This document shows positions 13,176-22,637 of a DNA stretch of 64,000 nucleotides, in pieces (positions within the stretch are counted from its first letter, which is position 1; the number at the start of each line of letters is the position of its first letter). The stretch lies in assembly GCF_963920485.1 (NCBI RefSeq), contig NZ_OY986431.1, forward strand, positions 1,612,001 to 1,676,000. The letters run 5' to 3'. Both the position numbers and the translations under genes were made by a program. The notes beneath the pieces are model-generated. The model made no database searches, was not told the DNA's origin, and saw nothing but the letters and a program-made list of their open reading frames with translations. The stretch is from Cyanobium usitatum str. Tous (GTDB lineage Bacteria; Cyanobacteriota; Cyanobacteriia; PCC-6307; Cyanobiaceae).

Positions 13176-13197
13176 GCCCGGCGCGTCCGGGCCTTTT
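13176..13197 (+). terminator. Terminator-like hairpin after guaB3
   Basis: A perfect 6-bp stem, GCCCGG (13176-13181) with CCGGGC (13187-13192), has a 5-base loop and is followed by CTTTT. It lies between guaB3 and trxA in a 211-base gap and is best explained as the intrinsic terminator of guaB3. The T-run is short, so it may be leaky. Confidence 0.6.
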
Positions 13198-13296
13198 GTC
13201 TTCCCGCTGCCCAGGCTCACCGGATCACGAGCTGCAACGGTCCTGGGTAGGCCTTAAACAACCTTGCTAGATTCGCCAAACCCTGATCCTGCAAGG

Positions 13297-13620
13297 ATGT
13301 CCAGCGCCGCCGCTGTCACTGATGCCTCCTTTGAGCAAGACGTGCTCAAAAGTGATTTGCCCGTGCTGATCGACTTCTGGGCACCCTGGTGCGGCCCCTG
13401 CCGCATGGTGGCGCCAATCGTCGACGAAATCGCCACCGAATTCGAAGGCAAAATCAAGGTGTTCAAGCTAAATACCGACGAAAATCCCAACGTCGCCAGC
13501 CAGTACGGCATCCGCAGCATCCCCACCCTGATGATCTTCAAGGGGGGCCAGAAGGTCGACACCGTGGTTGGTGCCGTGCCTAAAACCACCCTGTCGTCCA
13601 CAATTTCCAAGTACCTCTGA
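13297..13620 (+). CDS. trxA: Thioredoxin
   Basis: Small cytoplasmic dithiol carrier, 107 residues from the ATG at 13297. The active site is WCGPC (Cys32 and Cys35), with the cis-proline loop [10 protein letters not shown]. The fold is complete and of normal m-type thioredoxin length. An in-frame codon upstream (13264) would add 11 residues without homology to the family, so the later ATG is preferred. In phototrophs this protein passes electrons from ferredoxin-thioredoxin reductase to Calvin-cycle and other targets; that role is from family knowledge. Confidence 0.97.
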   Translation: MSSAAAVTDASFEQDVLKSDLPVLIDFWAPWCGPCRMVAPIVDEIATEFEGKIKVFKLNTDENPNVASQYGIRSIPTLMIFKGGQKVDTVVGAVPKTTLSSTISKYL

Positions 13621-13673
13621 GCGCAGTTGAGCACCTAGTTCTGAGCGACCCATCCCATTTCGGCCAGAGCCCA

Positions 13674-14704
<1,031 letters not shown>

Positions 14705-14708
<4 letters not shown>

Positions 14709-15328
14709 GTCGCCTCGGCTTAATCGATTACGGCATGGGCAATCTGCACTCAGTGCAGCGGGCTTTTGAACGGCTAGGCGCAACGGTGCAGCCCGTACAA
14801 AGCGGCGCCGAAATGGAGGGCTGCACGGCCCTGGTGCTGCCAGGGGTGGGAGCCTTTGATCCGGCGATGGAGCGCCTGCGCCAGGGTGGTCTGGCCGAGG
14901 CGATCACGGCCTGGTGCACCGCCGGCCGGCCCCTGCTGGGCATTTGCCTGGGGCTGCAGCTGCTGTTTGAGGCCAGTGACGAGGGCGAAGCCGCCGGCCT
15001 GGGCCTGCTCAAGGGGCGGGTGCGGGCCCTACCCCGCCGGCCTGGCCACCCGATTCCGCACATGGGCTGGGAGCCCCTGGTGCCTGCAAACCCCAGCCCC
15101 CTGCTGCCGGCCGGCAGCCCGGAGAGTTGGGTGTATTTCGTGCACTCCTACGCCGCCGAGCCCAGTGATCCGGCCTGCAACACCGCAATGGTGCGCTTCG
15201 CCGACACCGCTGTCAGCGCCGCTGTTTGGCAGGGAGCCATTGGTGCCTGCCAATTTCACCCGGAAAAATCAGGCCCCCACGGCGAGGCGATCCTGCGCCG
15301 CTGGCTGGCCTGGCTCGCGGCCTTATGA
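14705..15328 (+). CDS. hisH: Imidazole glycerol phosphate synthase, glutaminase subunit
   Basis: Class-I glutamine amidotransferase that supplies ammonia to HisF in histidine synthesis. The 207 residues hold the nucleophile elbow LLGICLGLQLLF (Cys81) and the GACQFHPEKSG block with the His and Glu of the catalytic triad near the C-terminus. The N-terminus LGLIDYGMGNLHSV is typical. hisF is not adjacent. The gene overlaps both the LOG gene before it (ATGA) and rsmD after it (ATGA), so the three are likely translated in a coupled way. Confidence 0.97.
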
Positions 15329-15891
15329 GCCTGCGGCTTAGCGGGGGCCGGCGGCTGCAGAGTCCGCCGGGCAGCATCGCCCGCCCCACCAGCTCCCGGG
15401 TGCGGCTGGCGGTAATGAACCTGCTGGCGTCCGAGCTGCCTGGCTGCGCCTGGCTGGACCTATGCAGCGGCAGCGGCGCTATGGCCTGCGAAGCCCTGCA
15501 TCGGGGGGCTAGCCGTGTTGTGGCGATCGAGCAGGACCGCCGCATCGCCGCCGTGGCCCGCACCAATCTCGAAGCGGTGCACCAGGGGCTGGGCGACGCC
15601 GGCCGCCAAGCAAGCGCCTGGGCGGTGCACTGCCGCGAGGTGGTGCGTTGGCTGGCCGAGCCAAATCAGCAGGCGGCCTTTGATTTGATCTATGCCGACC
15701 CCCCCTACGCCGCGGACCTTTATGCCCAGCTAGCCAGTGCTGTGCTGGCAGGGGGCTGGCTCAAGCCAAGCGGCACCCTGATCTGGGAATGCGCTAGCTC
15801 CCAGCTGCCAGCTATTCCAGCCGGATGGGGCAAGCGCGATCAGCGCCGTTACGGCAGCACCAGCTTGCTGCTGCTGGATCAAGTCAACTGA
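15325..15891 (+). CDS. rsmD: 16S rRNA (guanine-N2)-methyltransferase, RsmD family
   Basis: SAM-dependent methylase of the RsmD family, which modifies G966 of 16S rRNA during 30S assembly. Residues 1-188 include RPTSSRVRLAVMNLL at the N-terminus, the SAM motif WLDLCSGSGAMACEAL and the catalytic DPPYA motif (IYADPPYAADLY). The ATG at 15325 overlaps the hisH stop. An upstream in-frame start would only read the hisH tail. The length is normal. Confidence 0.93.
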   Translation: MSLRLSGGRRLQSPPGSIARPTSSRVRLAVMNLLASELPGCAWLDLCSGSGAMACEALHRGASRVVAIEQDRRIAAVARTNLEAVHQGLGDAGRQASAWAVHCREVVRWLAEPNQQAAFDLIYADPPYAADLYAQLASAVLAGGWLKPSGTLIWECASSQLPAIPAGWGKRDQRRYGSTSLLLLDQVN

Positions 15892-15894
15892 AGC

Positions 15895-16005
15895 TCAGTC
15901 GAGCAGGGTGCCACGGCGATACTGGTTCCAGGCTGCTACAAACAAGCCAGCCAGGGTCACGGGGATCAGACCGAGCACGATGCCGCAGAGCAGGGGTTCG
16001 ATCAT
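15895..16005 (-). CDS. petG: Cytochrome b6f complex subunit PetG
   Basis: A 36-residue thylakoid membrane peptide, [20 protein letters not shown] followed by [16 protein letters not shown], nearly identical to PetG of plants and cyanobacteria. It forms one transmembrane helix at the edge of the cytochrome b6f dimer and is needed for its stability. A longer in-frame extension to 16092 exists but runs through the promoter region shared with the divergent cytochrome gene and is unlike PetG. It is convergent with rsmD, 3 bases apart. Confidence 0.95.
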   Translation of the reverse strand: MIEPLLCGIVLGLIPVTLAGLFVAAWNQYRRGTLLD

Positions 16006-16080
16006 GGGAGCACTGACAATGCGTTCAGGGCACAATTGTTTCACGCCCATCCCCCACACCGCGAGCGCCCTGCACCAACT

Positions 16081-16467
16081 GTGACCGGCCAACCCCTAAA
16101 CCCTGATGCCGCTAAAGGCCGCCGCGGCCTGGTCGCTGCCCTGGTGGGCATGGCGGCCGCGGCCTGCATCGTGGCGGTGTTGCTGGTGCTGCCTGCAGCC
16201 CAGGCCGATCCCTACAGCCGTCAGACCCTTGAGCTCAGCGGTTCCAGCGAGAACGGCGGCCTGCTGTTTCGGCTCAATTGCGCCGGCTGCCATGGCATCG
16301 CCGCCCAAGGGCTGGTGGGCCCCAATCTGCATGGCGTCGCCGCCCGCAAGAACTCCCGCCAGCTGATCCAGCAGGTGGTGAGTGGCCGCACGCCACCGAT
16401 GCCCAGCTTTCAACCGGAACCCCAGGCCATGGCCGACCTGCTGGCCTACATGAACGGTCTTGTGTGA
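16081..16467 (+). CDS. cytM: Membrane-anchored c-type cytochrome, CytM-like
   Basis: A 128-residue product from GTG at 16081. It has one N-terminal hydrophobic segment (about residues 16-42) that can act as an uncleaved anchor, then a small class-I cytochrome c domain with the heme motif CAGCH and a Met-containing late loop (PPMPSFQPE). This matches cyanobacterial CytM, a low-potential cytochrome whose exact electron partners are debated. It is divergent from petG. A TTG at 16036 would lengthen it by 15 residues. The subclass is less certain than the heme-binding role. Confidence 0.8.
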   Translation: MTGQPLNPDAAKGRRGLVAALVGMAAAACIVAVLLVLPAAQADPYSRQTLELSGSSENGGLLFRLNCAGCHGIAAQGLVGPNLHGVAARKNSRQLIQQVVSGRTPPMPSFQPEPQAMADLLAYMNGLV

Positions 16468-17201
16468 GCAGCGCCGCCCAGCTGGCCGTGGTGCTGGTGG
16501 AACCCTCCGGGCCGCTCAACGTCGGCAGCGTCGCTCGCCTCTGCGCCAACTTCGACGTAGGTGAGCTGCGCCTGGTGGCACCCCGCTGCGACCACCTCGG
16601 CGAGGAGGCCCGGCGCATGGCCGTGCACGGCGGCTGGCTGCTGGAGCAGGCCCGCCTGTTCCCCAGCCTCAGCGCCGCCCTGGCCGACTGCTGCCGGGTG
16701 GTGGCCACCAGCGGCCGGCGGGCCGGCGAGCCCCTGCCCCTGCAAGCACCGGAGCCGGCCCTGCGCTGGCTGGCCCAGGCCAGGGGCCCCTGCGCCCTGG
16801 TCTTCGGTCGGGAGGATCGGGGCCTCAGCAACGACGAGCTGCTCCAGGCAGGCCAGCTGCTCACCCTGGGCAGCGGCGACGCCTACGCCTCCCTCAACCT
16901 CTCCCACGCTGCAGCCCTGGTGCTGCATAGCTGGCATTGCTTGGGAAGCAGCTTGGAGGTTGGCGGCCTGCCGGAGCCAAGCGACCGCCAGGGCCTCGAA
17001 GCGATGCTCGGCGATGCCGAGGCCCTGCTGCTCGAGGTGGGCTTCCTCCATCCCCACACGGCCCACGCCCGCATGGCCAAGCTGCGGGGGCTGCTGCAGC
17101 GGGCCCAAATCTCCACTGAAGAGGTAGCCCTGGTGCGCGGCATGGTGCGCCAGCTGCGCTGGGCCAGTGAGCGCGGGACCAACCCTGGTCAGACCCCTTA
17201 A
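16464..17201 (+). CDS. SpoU-family RNA 2'-O-methyltransferase, TrmJ-like
   Basis: SPOUT-class methylase. The N-terminal block LVEPSGPLNVGSVARLCANF is the SpoU motif 1, FGREDRGLSNDEL is motif 2 and ASLNLSHAAALVLH is motif 3, which together form the trefoil-knot SAM site. A C-terminal helical extension to 245 residues resembles TrmJ, which methylates position 32 of tRNAs; the RNA target here is not proven. The GTG at 16464 overlaps the cytochrome stop (GTGTGA), so an upstream extension reading through that gene is rejected. Confidence 0.87.
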   Translation: MSSAAQLAVVLVEPSGPLNVGSVARLCANFDVGELRLVAPRCDHLGEEARRMAVHGGWLLEQARLFPSLSAALADCCRVVATSGRRAGEPLPLQAPEPALRWLAQARGPCALVFGREDRGLSNDELLQAGQLLTLGSGDAYASLNLSHAAALVLHSWHCLGSSLEVGGLPEPSDRQGLEAMLGDAEALLLEVGFLHPHTAHARMAKLRGLLQRAQISTEEVALVRGMVRQLRWASERGTNPGQTP

Positions 17202-17228
17202 CTTCAGGTCACCTCGTTGGAGTGGCCC

Positions 17229-18287
17229 GTGACCGCTGGCCGTCAGCCCCGTAGCCCAAAAAACCGCTGGGGAGGCCCCTTTCGGTTGGTGTTGCGCCTG
17301 GTGGTGATGGGAATCGGCCTGGGCGTGGTCACCGGCACCAGCCTCAAGCTGCTGGCCCCCCGCCTGGCCCAAGGCGCCAGCAAGGCCCCCAGCCTCGACC
17401 TCGGCGCCGCCCGCAACAGCAAGGGCCTTGATCCGGGCCAGTTCGAGGCCCGCACGGAGCTGGCAGCCATGAGCAAGCGCTGGGGCGAGCTGGCGGCAGC
17501 CCAAAAAGACCTCAGCGCCAGCGCCTTCCTGCTGGTGCTCGACGACGGCCGCTTTGCCCAGCTGCAGCCCGACCTACCCCTGCCGGCCGCCAGCTCAATC
17601 AAAACGCCGATCCTGCTGGTAGGCCTGGAAGACCTCGACAACGGCAAGTTGCGCTGGAACGAGCCCCTGCCCCTCACAAAAGAGCTGGTGGGCGGCGGAG
17701 CCGGCTGGATGGCCAACAAACCGGTGGGCACCCGCTTCCCGTTTTTTGAAGCGGCCACCGAAATGATCCGGGTGAGCGACAACAGCGCCACCAACCTGCT
17801 GATCAAGCGTCTAGGCGGCAAAACGACCCTCAATGAGCGTTTCAGCGCCATGGGCCTCCCTGCGACGGCAGTCAACAACTGGCTGCCCGATCTCGACGGC
17901 ACCAACACCACCAGCAGCCGCGACCTGGCCAGGTCGATCGCCATGGTGGATATCGGCGAAAGTCTTAGTCCCCGGGCTCGCGACCTATTTAGAGAAATCA
18001 TGGGCAGCTCCCGCACCAACACCCTGATTCCCTTGGGCCTGCTCCAGGGGCTCGGCAAAGACTCCGCCGATCCCGACAGCGAGCTGCTCAGTTTTGGCAT
18101 CACCGTCTACAACAAAACCGGAGATATCGGCATTGCCTACGCCGACGCGGCCCTGATCCAGCTCCCCAACGGCCAGCGCGCCGTGGCGGCCTTCATGGTG
18201 AAAGGTCCGTTCAACGACCCCCGCTCCACCGATCTGATCCGCGCCATGGCCGCTGAAGTTTCAAAAACCCTGGTAGGCCGCAAATGA
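17229..18287 (+). CDS. Class-A beta-lactamase-fold serine hydrolase
   Basis: Exported or membrane-anchored protein with one hydrophobic segment at about residues 18-37. The penicillin-recognising motifs are all present: SSIK (nucleophile Ser122 from the GTG start), SDN (183-185) and KTG (296-298). The ExxLN omega-loop that holds the deacylating Glu of true class-A beta-lactamases is not visible where expected; the region reads NWLPDLDGTN. A peptidoglycan-related or PBP-like role is therefore as likely as beta-lactam hydrolysis. A TTG at 17217 is an alternative start. It overlaps the next gene by 4 bases. Confidence 0.82.
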   Translation: MTAGRQPRSPKNRWGGPFRLVLRLVVMGIGLGVVTGTSLKLLAPRLAQGASKAPSLDLGAARNSKGLDPGQFEARTELAAMSKRWGELAAAQKDLSASAFLLVLDDGRFAQLQPDLPLPAASSIKTPILLVGLEDLDNGKLRWNEPLPLTKELVGGGAGWMANKPVGTRFPFFEAATEMIRVSDNSATNLLIKRLGGKTTLNERFSAMGLPATAVNNWLPDLDGTNTTSSRDLARSIAMVDIGESLSPRARDLFREIMGSSRTNTLIPLGLLQGLGKDSADPDSELLSFGITVYNKTGDIGIAYADAALIQLPNGQRAVAAFMVKGPFNDPRSTDLIRAMAAEVSKTLVGRK

Positions 18288-19723
18288 ACCGTCCTCGCCT
18301 GCTCCAGGCCAGCTGGCTGCCCCTGCTGCTGCTAACCAGCCTGGCTGCCCCCGCCGCCCTGAGCCAGACCTCACCCGTGCTGCGCCCCCAAACCGTGGCG
18401 CCCTTGAGCGGCGGGCTGGACCAGCTGCTGTTGATAAACGACAACAATCCCGAGCTGATTCGCGAGCCCGGGATCCTGCTTTCCACTTTCCCCGGCGCCG
18501 GTCGCGGCGTGCCTGCAGCCCACCTGGATGTGGCGCTAAGCGGCCGCTTCGACCTGTTCAGCCACCACGTCTATGCAGGCAAGCCGGAGAGCCTCGACTC
18601 CACCCTGTGGCTGGCGGTGCTGGCCGCTCCCCGCGGCCCCGGACCCGTAACCCTGAAGCTGCTGGCTGGCTCGACGGCCCTCTCCCAAGCGGTGGATCCC
18701 GGCCAGGCCGGCGCCCCCTTCCTGCCCCTGCCGGCCCTGATGGTGCAGGGCACCACCCCGGTGTGGGCCGGCCCCGGCAGCCGGGTGGCCACCGAATTGC
18801 TGGCCCGCCAGCGCAGCCCCGAGCTGCCCGCCAGCTGGACCTTGAGCCCTGGCGCTCCCACCACCCTGCTGGTGCTGCCCCTGCCGGTGCGGGGACTCGA
18901 TCCCCTGCTCAACGGCCGCAACCTGCAGCTGCGACTGGAGAGCTCGGGCCCCGTGAGCCTGGCCACCCTGGCGGCCTTCGGCCGGGGCAAGGAGCCGCCG
19001 GCCCCCTCCAGCTGGGCCGCCCTGCTGGAGGGGGGTCTCAGCCCCCGGGAGCACAGCCCCACCCCGCGGGGCAGCAAGGGGGGGATGGTGTATTCGCGGG
19101 TGAGTGGGGTGCAGGTGGGCAGCGTCTGGCGCAGCCGCCTTAGCGATCCGGGCAAAAACTGGTTGAGCGTGAGCCGGGCGCCGATCTCCTGGCCGATCAG
19201 CAACCTGGAGCGGGGCACCCTCGGCAGCGGCCAGGTGCAGACCGCCGAGCTTCAGGCCTTCTACCCAGGCACCGCCTGGGCCGCCCACGGCAACTACGGC
19301 GTCGAATACGACCTCAGCATCCCCCTGCGCAACGACACGACCAAACCGGTGTCCCTGCAGCTGGCCCTGGAATCGCCACTCAAAGGCGATGCCGCCATTG
19401 GTGGCCTGCGCTTCAAAAGTATTGGCGCCATGACTAGTGGAAGCCGGCCTGTGATGTTCCGCGGCACGGTGGAGGTGACGGGCCTTGATGGCGCCAGCCC
19501 GGGCAGCCGGCCTCTTGGCCGGCGCAGCTTCCATCTGGTGCAGCGGGCTGGTGAACCCAGCCCCGCCTTCGGCACCATCAGCCTGGCGCCAGGAGCCAGC
19601 CGCCAGCTGCAGGTGCGGCTGATCTATCCGGCCGATGCCACCCCGCCCCAGGTGCTCAGCCTGTTGCCCCTCCCAGAGCAGCCTGTGAAACAATCCGAAT
19701 CAACTCCAGCCAGCCGTCCGTGA
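18284..19723 (+). CDS. DUF3370 secreted protein
   Basis: Large predicted periplasmic or outer-surface protein, 479 residues, with a clear signal peptide (RRR-like positive start, hydrophobic LPLLLLTSLAAPAALS). It is rich in beta-strand-forming sequence throughout and matches the cyanobacterial DUF3370 family by the pattern VLRPQTVAPLSGGLDQLLLINDNN near the mature N-terminus. No catalytic motif is seen and no function is known to me. It overlaps the beta-lactamase-fold gene before it (ATGA) and chlI after it (GTGA), so it is part of a coupled run of genes. Confidence 0.8.
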   Translation: MNRPRLLQASWLPLLLLTSLAAPAALSQTSPVLRPQTVAPLSGGLDQLLLINDNNPELIREPGILLSTFPGAGRGVPAAHLDVALSGRFDLFSHHVYAGKPESLDSTLWLAVLAAPRGPGPVTLKLLAGSTALSQAVDPGQAGAPFLPLPALMVQGTTPVWAGPGSRVATELLARQRSPELPASWTLSPGAPTTLLVLPLPVRGLDPLLNGRNLQLRLESSGPVSLATLAAFGRGKEPPAPSSWAALLEGGLSPREHSPTPRGSKGGMVYSRVSGVQVGSVWRSRLSDPGKNWLSVSRAPISWPISNLERGTLGSGQVQTAELQAFYPGTAWAAHGNYGVEYDLSIPLRNDTTKPVSLQLALESPLKGDAAIGGLRFKSIGAMTSGSRPVMFRGTVEVTGLDGASPGSRPLGRRSFHLVQRAGEPSPAFGTISLAPGASRQLQVRLIYPADATPPQVLSLLPLPEQPVKQSESTPASRP

Positions 19724-20808
19724 CGCCAGTTCGCAAGCGCAGGGTCTTCCCCTTCACCGCGATCGTCGGGCAGGAGGAGATGAAGCTGGCCCTGCTGCTC
19801 AACGTGATCGATCCGCGCATTGGCGGCGTGATGATCATGGGCGACCGGGGCACCGGCAAATCGACCACGATCCGGGCCCTGGCCGACCTGCTGCCCGAAA
19901 TCGATGTGGTGGCGGGCGACCCCTACAACAGCTCCCCGGTTGACCCCGACCTGCAGAGCGCCGAGGTGCGCGCCCGCGCCGAGCAGGGAGAGGAGCTGCC
20001 GGTGGAGCCCCGCCAGGTGCCCATGGTCGACCTGCCCCTGGGCGCCACGGAAGATCGCCTCTGCGGCACGATCGACATCGAAAAAGCCCTGAGTGAGGGC
20101 GTGCGCGCCTTTGAGCCCGGCCTGCTGGCCAAGGCCAACCGCGGCCTGCTCTACGTGGATGAGGTAAACCTGCTGGACGACCACCTGGTGGACGTGCTGC
20201 TGGATTCAGCTGCCTCCGGCTGGAACACGGTTGAGCGCGAAGGCGTGAGCGTGCGCCACCCGGCCCGCTTCGTGCTGATCGGCTCCGGCAACCCGGAGGA
20301 GGGGGAGCTACGGCCCCAGCTGCTCGATCGCTTCGGCATGAGCGTGGAGGTGCGCACCGTGCGCGATCCAGAGCTGCGGGTGCAGGTGGTGGATCAGCGC
20401 ACCGCCTTCGACAGCGATCCAGACGGCTTCAACAACGCCGTGCAAACCACCCAGGACGCCCTGCAAGACCGGGTGATTGCGGCCCAGAAGCTACTCAATC
20501 AAGTAGCGATCGACGCCGACCTACGCATTCGCATCTCGGCGGTTTGCGGTGAGCTGGATGTGGATGGCCTGCGCGGCGACATCGTCACCAACCGGGCCGC
20601 CCGGGCCCTGGCGGCCTTCGAGGGTCGCACCGAGGTGGACGAAAACGACGTAGCCCGGGTGGTGGCCTGCTGCCTGCGCCACCGCCTGCGCAAGGACCCT
20701 CTCGAAACGATCGACACCGGCGACCGGGTGGTGAAGGTGTTCTGCAAGGTGTTCGAGCGCGCCGACAGCAGCGACCGCAGCGCCTTCGAACTGGCCCTGG
20801 CGGCCTAA
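19720..20808 (+). CDS. chlI: Magnesium chelatase ATPase subunit ChlI
   Basis: AAA+ subunit of magnesium chelatase, which inserts Mg into protoporphyrin IX at the first step committed to chlorophyll. The 362 residues include Walker A GDRGTGKST, Walker B LLYVDEVNLLDDHLVD, sensor region FVLIGSGNPEEGELRPQLLDRFG and a C-terminal helical lid. Length is normal. The start is GTG at 19720, overlapping the DUF3370 stop. chlD and chlH are not in the window. The gene is followed by the toxin-antitoxin promoter. Confidence 0.97.
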   Translation: MTPVRKRRVFPFTAIVGQEEMKLALLLNVIDPRIGGVMIMGDRGTGKSTTIRALADLLPEIDVVAGDPYNSSPVDPDLQSAEVRARAEQGEELPVEPRQVPMVDLPLGATEDRLCGTIDIEKALSEGVRAFEPGLLAKANRGLLYVDEVNLLDDHLVDVLLDSAASGWNTVEREGVSVRHPARFVLIGSGNPEEGELRPQLLDRFGMSVEVRTVRDPELRVQVVDQRTAFDSDPDGFNNAVQTTQDALQDRVIAAQKLLNQVAIDADLRIRISAVCGELDVDGLRGDIVTNRAARALAAFEGRTEVDENDVARVVACCLRHRLRKDPLETIDTGDRVVKVFCKVFERADSSDRSAFELALAA

Positions 20809-20831
20809 GGGCGCGCCAAACCAGCTCAGCA

Positions 20832-20860
20832 TTGATAACGGCATATGATGCCAATATCAA
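20832..20860 (+). promoter_or_regulatory. Palindromic promoter/operator of the toxin-antitoxin pair
   Basis: A 29-base interrupted palindrome: left arm TTGATAACGGCAT, centre ATG, right arm ATGCCAATATCAA, matching in 11 of 13 arm positions. The outer TTGATA (20832-20837) and TATCAA (20855-20860) also sit 17 bases apart and so could serve as -35 and -10 boxes. The start of the antitoxin is 25 bases downstream. This is the expected form for an operator bound by a ribbon-helix-helix antitoxin that represses its own promoter; binding is inferred. Confidence 0.65.
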
Positions 20861-20885
20861 TATTAACCGTTGGGGTGCGGGTCCA

Positions 20886-21104
20886 ATGCGCACGATCATC
20901 GATCTGCCCGATACCGATCGGGAACGGCTCGACAGCCTCTGCCGCCAGCGCGGCCTATCCCGGGCCGAAGGCCTGCGCCAGGCCCTGCGCAGCTGGCTAG
21001 ACCACCAGGGCGTTCAGCACCAGAGCGTCTTCGGGCTATGGCGCAACCGCCCAGAAGACTCCCTGAGCCTGGAACGGACCCTGCGCAGCGAATGGGAGCG
21101 CTGA
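20886..21104 (+). CDS. Ribbon-helix-helix antitoxin (VapB/CopG type)
   Basis: A 72-residue protein starting MRTIIDLPDTDRERLDSLCR, typical of MetJ/Arc/CopG ribbon-helix-helix DNA-binding antitoxins: one short beta strand (RTIIDL), two helices with GLSRAEGLRQALRSW, then a flexible acidic/basic tail that would wrap the toxin. The ATG at 20886 is preferred over an in-frame ATG at 20832, which lies inside the palindromic operator. It is one base from the toxin gene start. It should neutralise the PIN toxin and repress the pair. Confidence 0.85.
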   Translation: MRTIIDLPDTDRERLDSLCRQRGLSRAEGLRQALRSWLDHQGVQHQSVFGLWRNRPEDSLSLERTLRSEWER

Positions 21105-21105
21105 G

Positions 21106-21504
21106 GTGGCCGCTGGGATTGCGGCTGCAGGGCTGCTGCTCGACTCCAACATCCTGATCGACCTCTTACGCGGGGAAGCCCAGGCCCTCGCCTGGATCGA
21201 GGCCCACGGCGGGGCAACCTCGATCAGCGTGATCAGCTGGATGGAAATCCTGGTGGGCTGCCACGACGACGAAATGGGCGCCGTGGAACCCTGGCTGAGC
21301 AGCTTTCCCCGCCTGGAGCTGACCCAGTCCATCGCCCGGGAGGCGGTGGCCTGCCGCCGCAGCCTGGGCCTGAAAATCCCAGACGCCATCATCCTCGCCA
21401 CGGCGCGCTGCCATCGTCTGCAGCTGGTGACCCGCAACACCCGCGACTTCCCGGAATCCCTCGGCGGTGTGCAGGTTCCTTACCGACTCAGCCCCGAGGC
21501 CTGA
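21106..21504 (+). CDS. PIN-domain toxin, VapC type
   Basis: Ribonuclease toxin of the PIN fold, 132 residues from GTG at 21106. The four acidic metal-binding residues are visible: Asp13 in LLLDSNILIDLL, Glu47 in SWMEILVG, Asp93 in IPDAIILATA and Asp114 in TRNTRDF. VapC toxins cut tRNA or rRNA; the target here is unknown. The gene follows its antitoxin with one base between stop and start, the usual coupling. No mobile element flanks the pair, which sits between chlI and ruvC. Confidence 0.87.
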   Translation: MAAGIAAAGLLLDSNILIDLLRGEAQALAWIEAHGGATSISVISWMEILVGCHDDEMGAVEPWLSSFPRLELTQSIAREAVACRRSLGLKIPDAIILATARCHRLQLVTRNTRDFPESLGGVQVPYRLSPEA

Positions 21505-21507
21505 TCA

Positions 21508-21981
21508 ATGCGCATCCTCGGCATCGATCCCGGTCTTGCTCGCGTGGGCTATGGGGTGATCGAGGTGGAGGAGCGCCGCGGCGGCGCCCAGCAGCTGCTC
21601 GACTGCGGCATCATCCGCACCGAACCCGGCCGCAGTGAGGGGGAACGGATGGTGGAGATCGCCCGCGACCTGCGGGTACTGATCCGCACCTGGAAGCCCC
21701 AGCTGGCGGTGGTGGAGAAGTTTTTCTTCTACCGCTCCAGCACCACCATCGCCGTGGTGCAAGCCAGGGGCGTGCTGATGATGACCCTGGCCCGCTTTGG
21801 CGTGGCGGTGGTGGAGTATCCGCCGATGCAAATCAAGCAAGCCCTCACCGGCCATGGCCACGCCCAGAAAGATGAGGTGCTTGAAGCGGTGATGCGCGAG
21901 CTCAACCTCGACACCCCGCCCCGCCCCGATGACGCCGCCGATGCCCTAGCCGCCGCCCTCACCGGCTGGTTCCAGCGGTGA
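21508..21981 (+). CDS. ruvC: Holliday junction resolvase RuvC
   Basis: Endonuclease that cuts four-way junctions made in recombination. The 157 residues show the RNase-H-like motif [18 protein letters not shown] (Asp7), the Glu-bearing strand [13 protein letters not shown] and the C-terminal acidic pair in [13 protein letters not shown]. Length is normal. The start ATG comes 4 bases after the toxin stop, so ruvC may be read from the toxin-antitoxin promoter. It overlaps the next gene by 4 bases (GTGA). Confidence 0.96.
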   Translation: MRILGIDPGLARVGYGVIEVEERRGGAQQLLDCGIIRTEPGRSEGERMVEIARDLRVLIRTWKPQLAVVEKFFFYRSSTTIAVVQARGVLMMTLARFGVAVVEYPPMQIKQALTGHGHAQKDEVLEAVMRELNLDTPPRPDDAADALAAALTGWFQR

Positions 21982-22553
21982 GCGCCAAAGCCAGCCTGCG
22001 GCGCCACTTCCGCCCCCTGCGCCAGAGCCTGCTCGCGGGTGTGGAGGCCGCGATCGTGGCCCAGGCCCGCCGGCACATTCCCGCCCTACTGCCCGCCGGC
22101 CGTGTCCTGGGCCTCTACTGGCCCCTGCCCGGCGAGGTTGACCTGCGGGAGCTGGAAATGCTGCTGCCGGGTCGGCTGGCCCTGCCCGCCATCGTGCCCG
22201 CCAGGGCTGGGGGTGATCTAGGGCCCAGGCTTGTATTTCGTCCCTGGCGTGGCGGCGACCCCCTCGAGCCAGATAGCTGCCGCATCCCTGCACCGCTGGC
22301 CGGCGCCGGGGAGCTGCCAGCCCAGGCACTGGGGCTGCTGCTGGTTCCGGCGCTGGCCTGCGATGGGGCGGGCATCCGCCTGGGCTACGGCGGCGGCTGG
22401 TACGACCGGCTGCGGGCCGACCCCGCCTGGGCCCAAGTGCCGGCGCTGGCGGTGCTGCCGCGGGGCTGCCGGGTTGAGCGCCTGCCGCGCGACCCCTGGG
22501 ATGTGCCCCTGCAGGGCTGGCTAGATGAAGAAGGCCTGGGGAACCCTTCTTGA
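21978..22553 (+). CDS. 5-formyltetrahydrofolate cyclo-ligase family protein
   Basis: ATP-dependent enzyme converting 5-formyl-THF to 5,10-methenyl-THF in one-carbon metabolism. The 191 residues include the N-terminal basic helix ([13 protein letters not shown]), the [10 protein letters not shown] block and the nucleotide-site block [23 protein letters not shown], a family hallmark. GTG start overlapping ruvC. The 5-FCL fold is clear. Confidence 0.9.
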   Translation: MSAKASLRRHFRPLRQSLLAGVEAAIVAQARRHIPALLPAGRVLGLYWPLPGEVDLRELEMLLPGRLALPAIVPARAGGDLGPRLVFRPWRGGDPLEPDSCRIPAPLAGAGELPAQALGLLLVPALACDGAGIRLGYGGGWYDRLRADPAWAQVPALAVLPRGCRVERLPRDPWDVPLQGWLDEEGLGNPS

Positions 22554-22637
22554 AGGAACCGTTCTTGACAATGCCTTTACACGGGGCGCAGTGCGAGCAG
22601 CTATTTGCCAGGATCAGTTTATAGAACAGGCCACGCC

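Noticed and set aside
16036-16080. Longer N-terminus for the CytM-like protein
   Set aside because: It would use the divergent promoter region shared with petG and adds no signal or conserved residues; the GTG at 16081 starts just before the membrane anchor.
18536-19693. 385-codon minus-strand frame opposite the DUF3370 gene
   Set aside because: Composition (His, Gln, Gly) is typical of antisense GC-rich frames; the plus-strand gene has a signal peptide and coupled neighbours.
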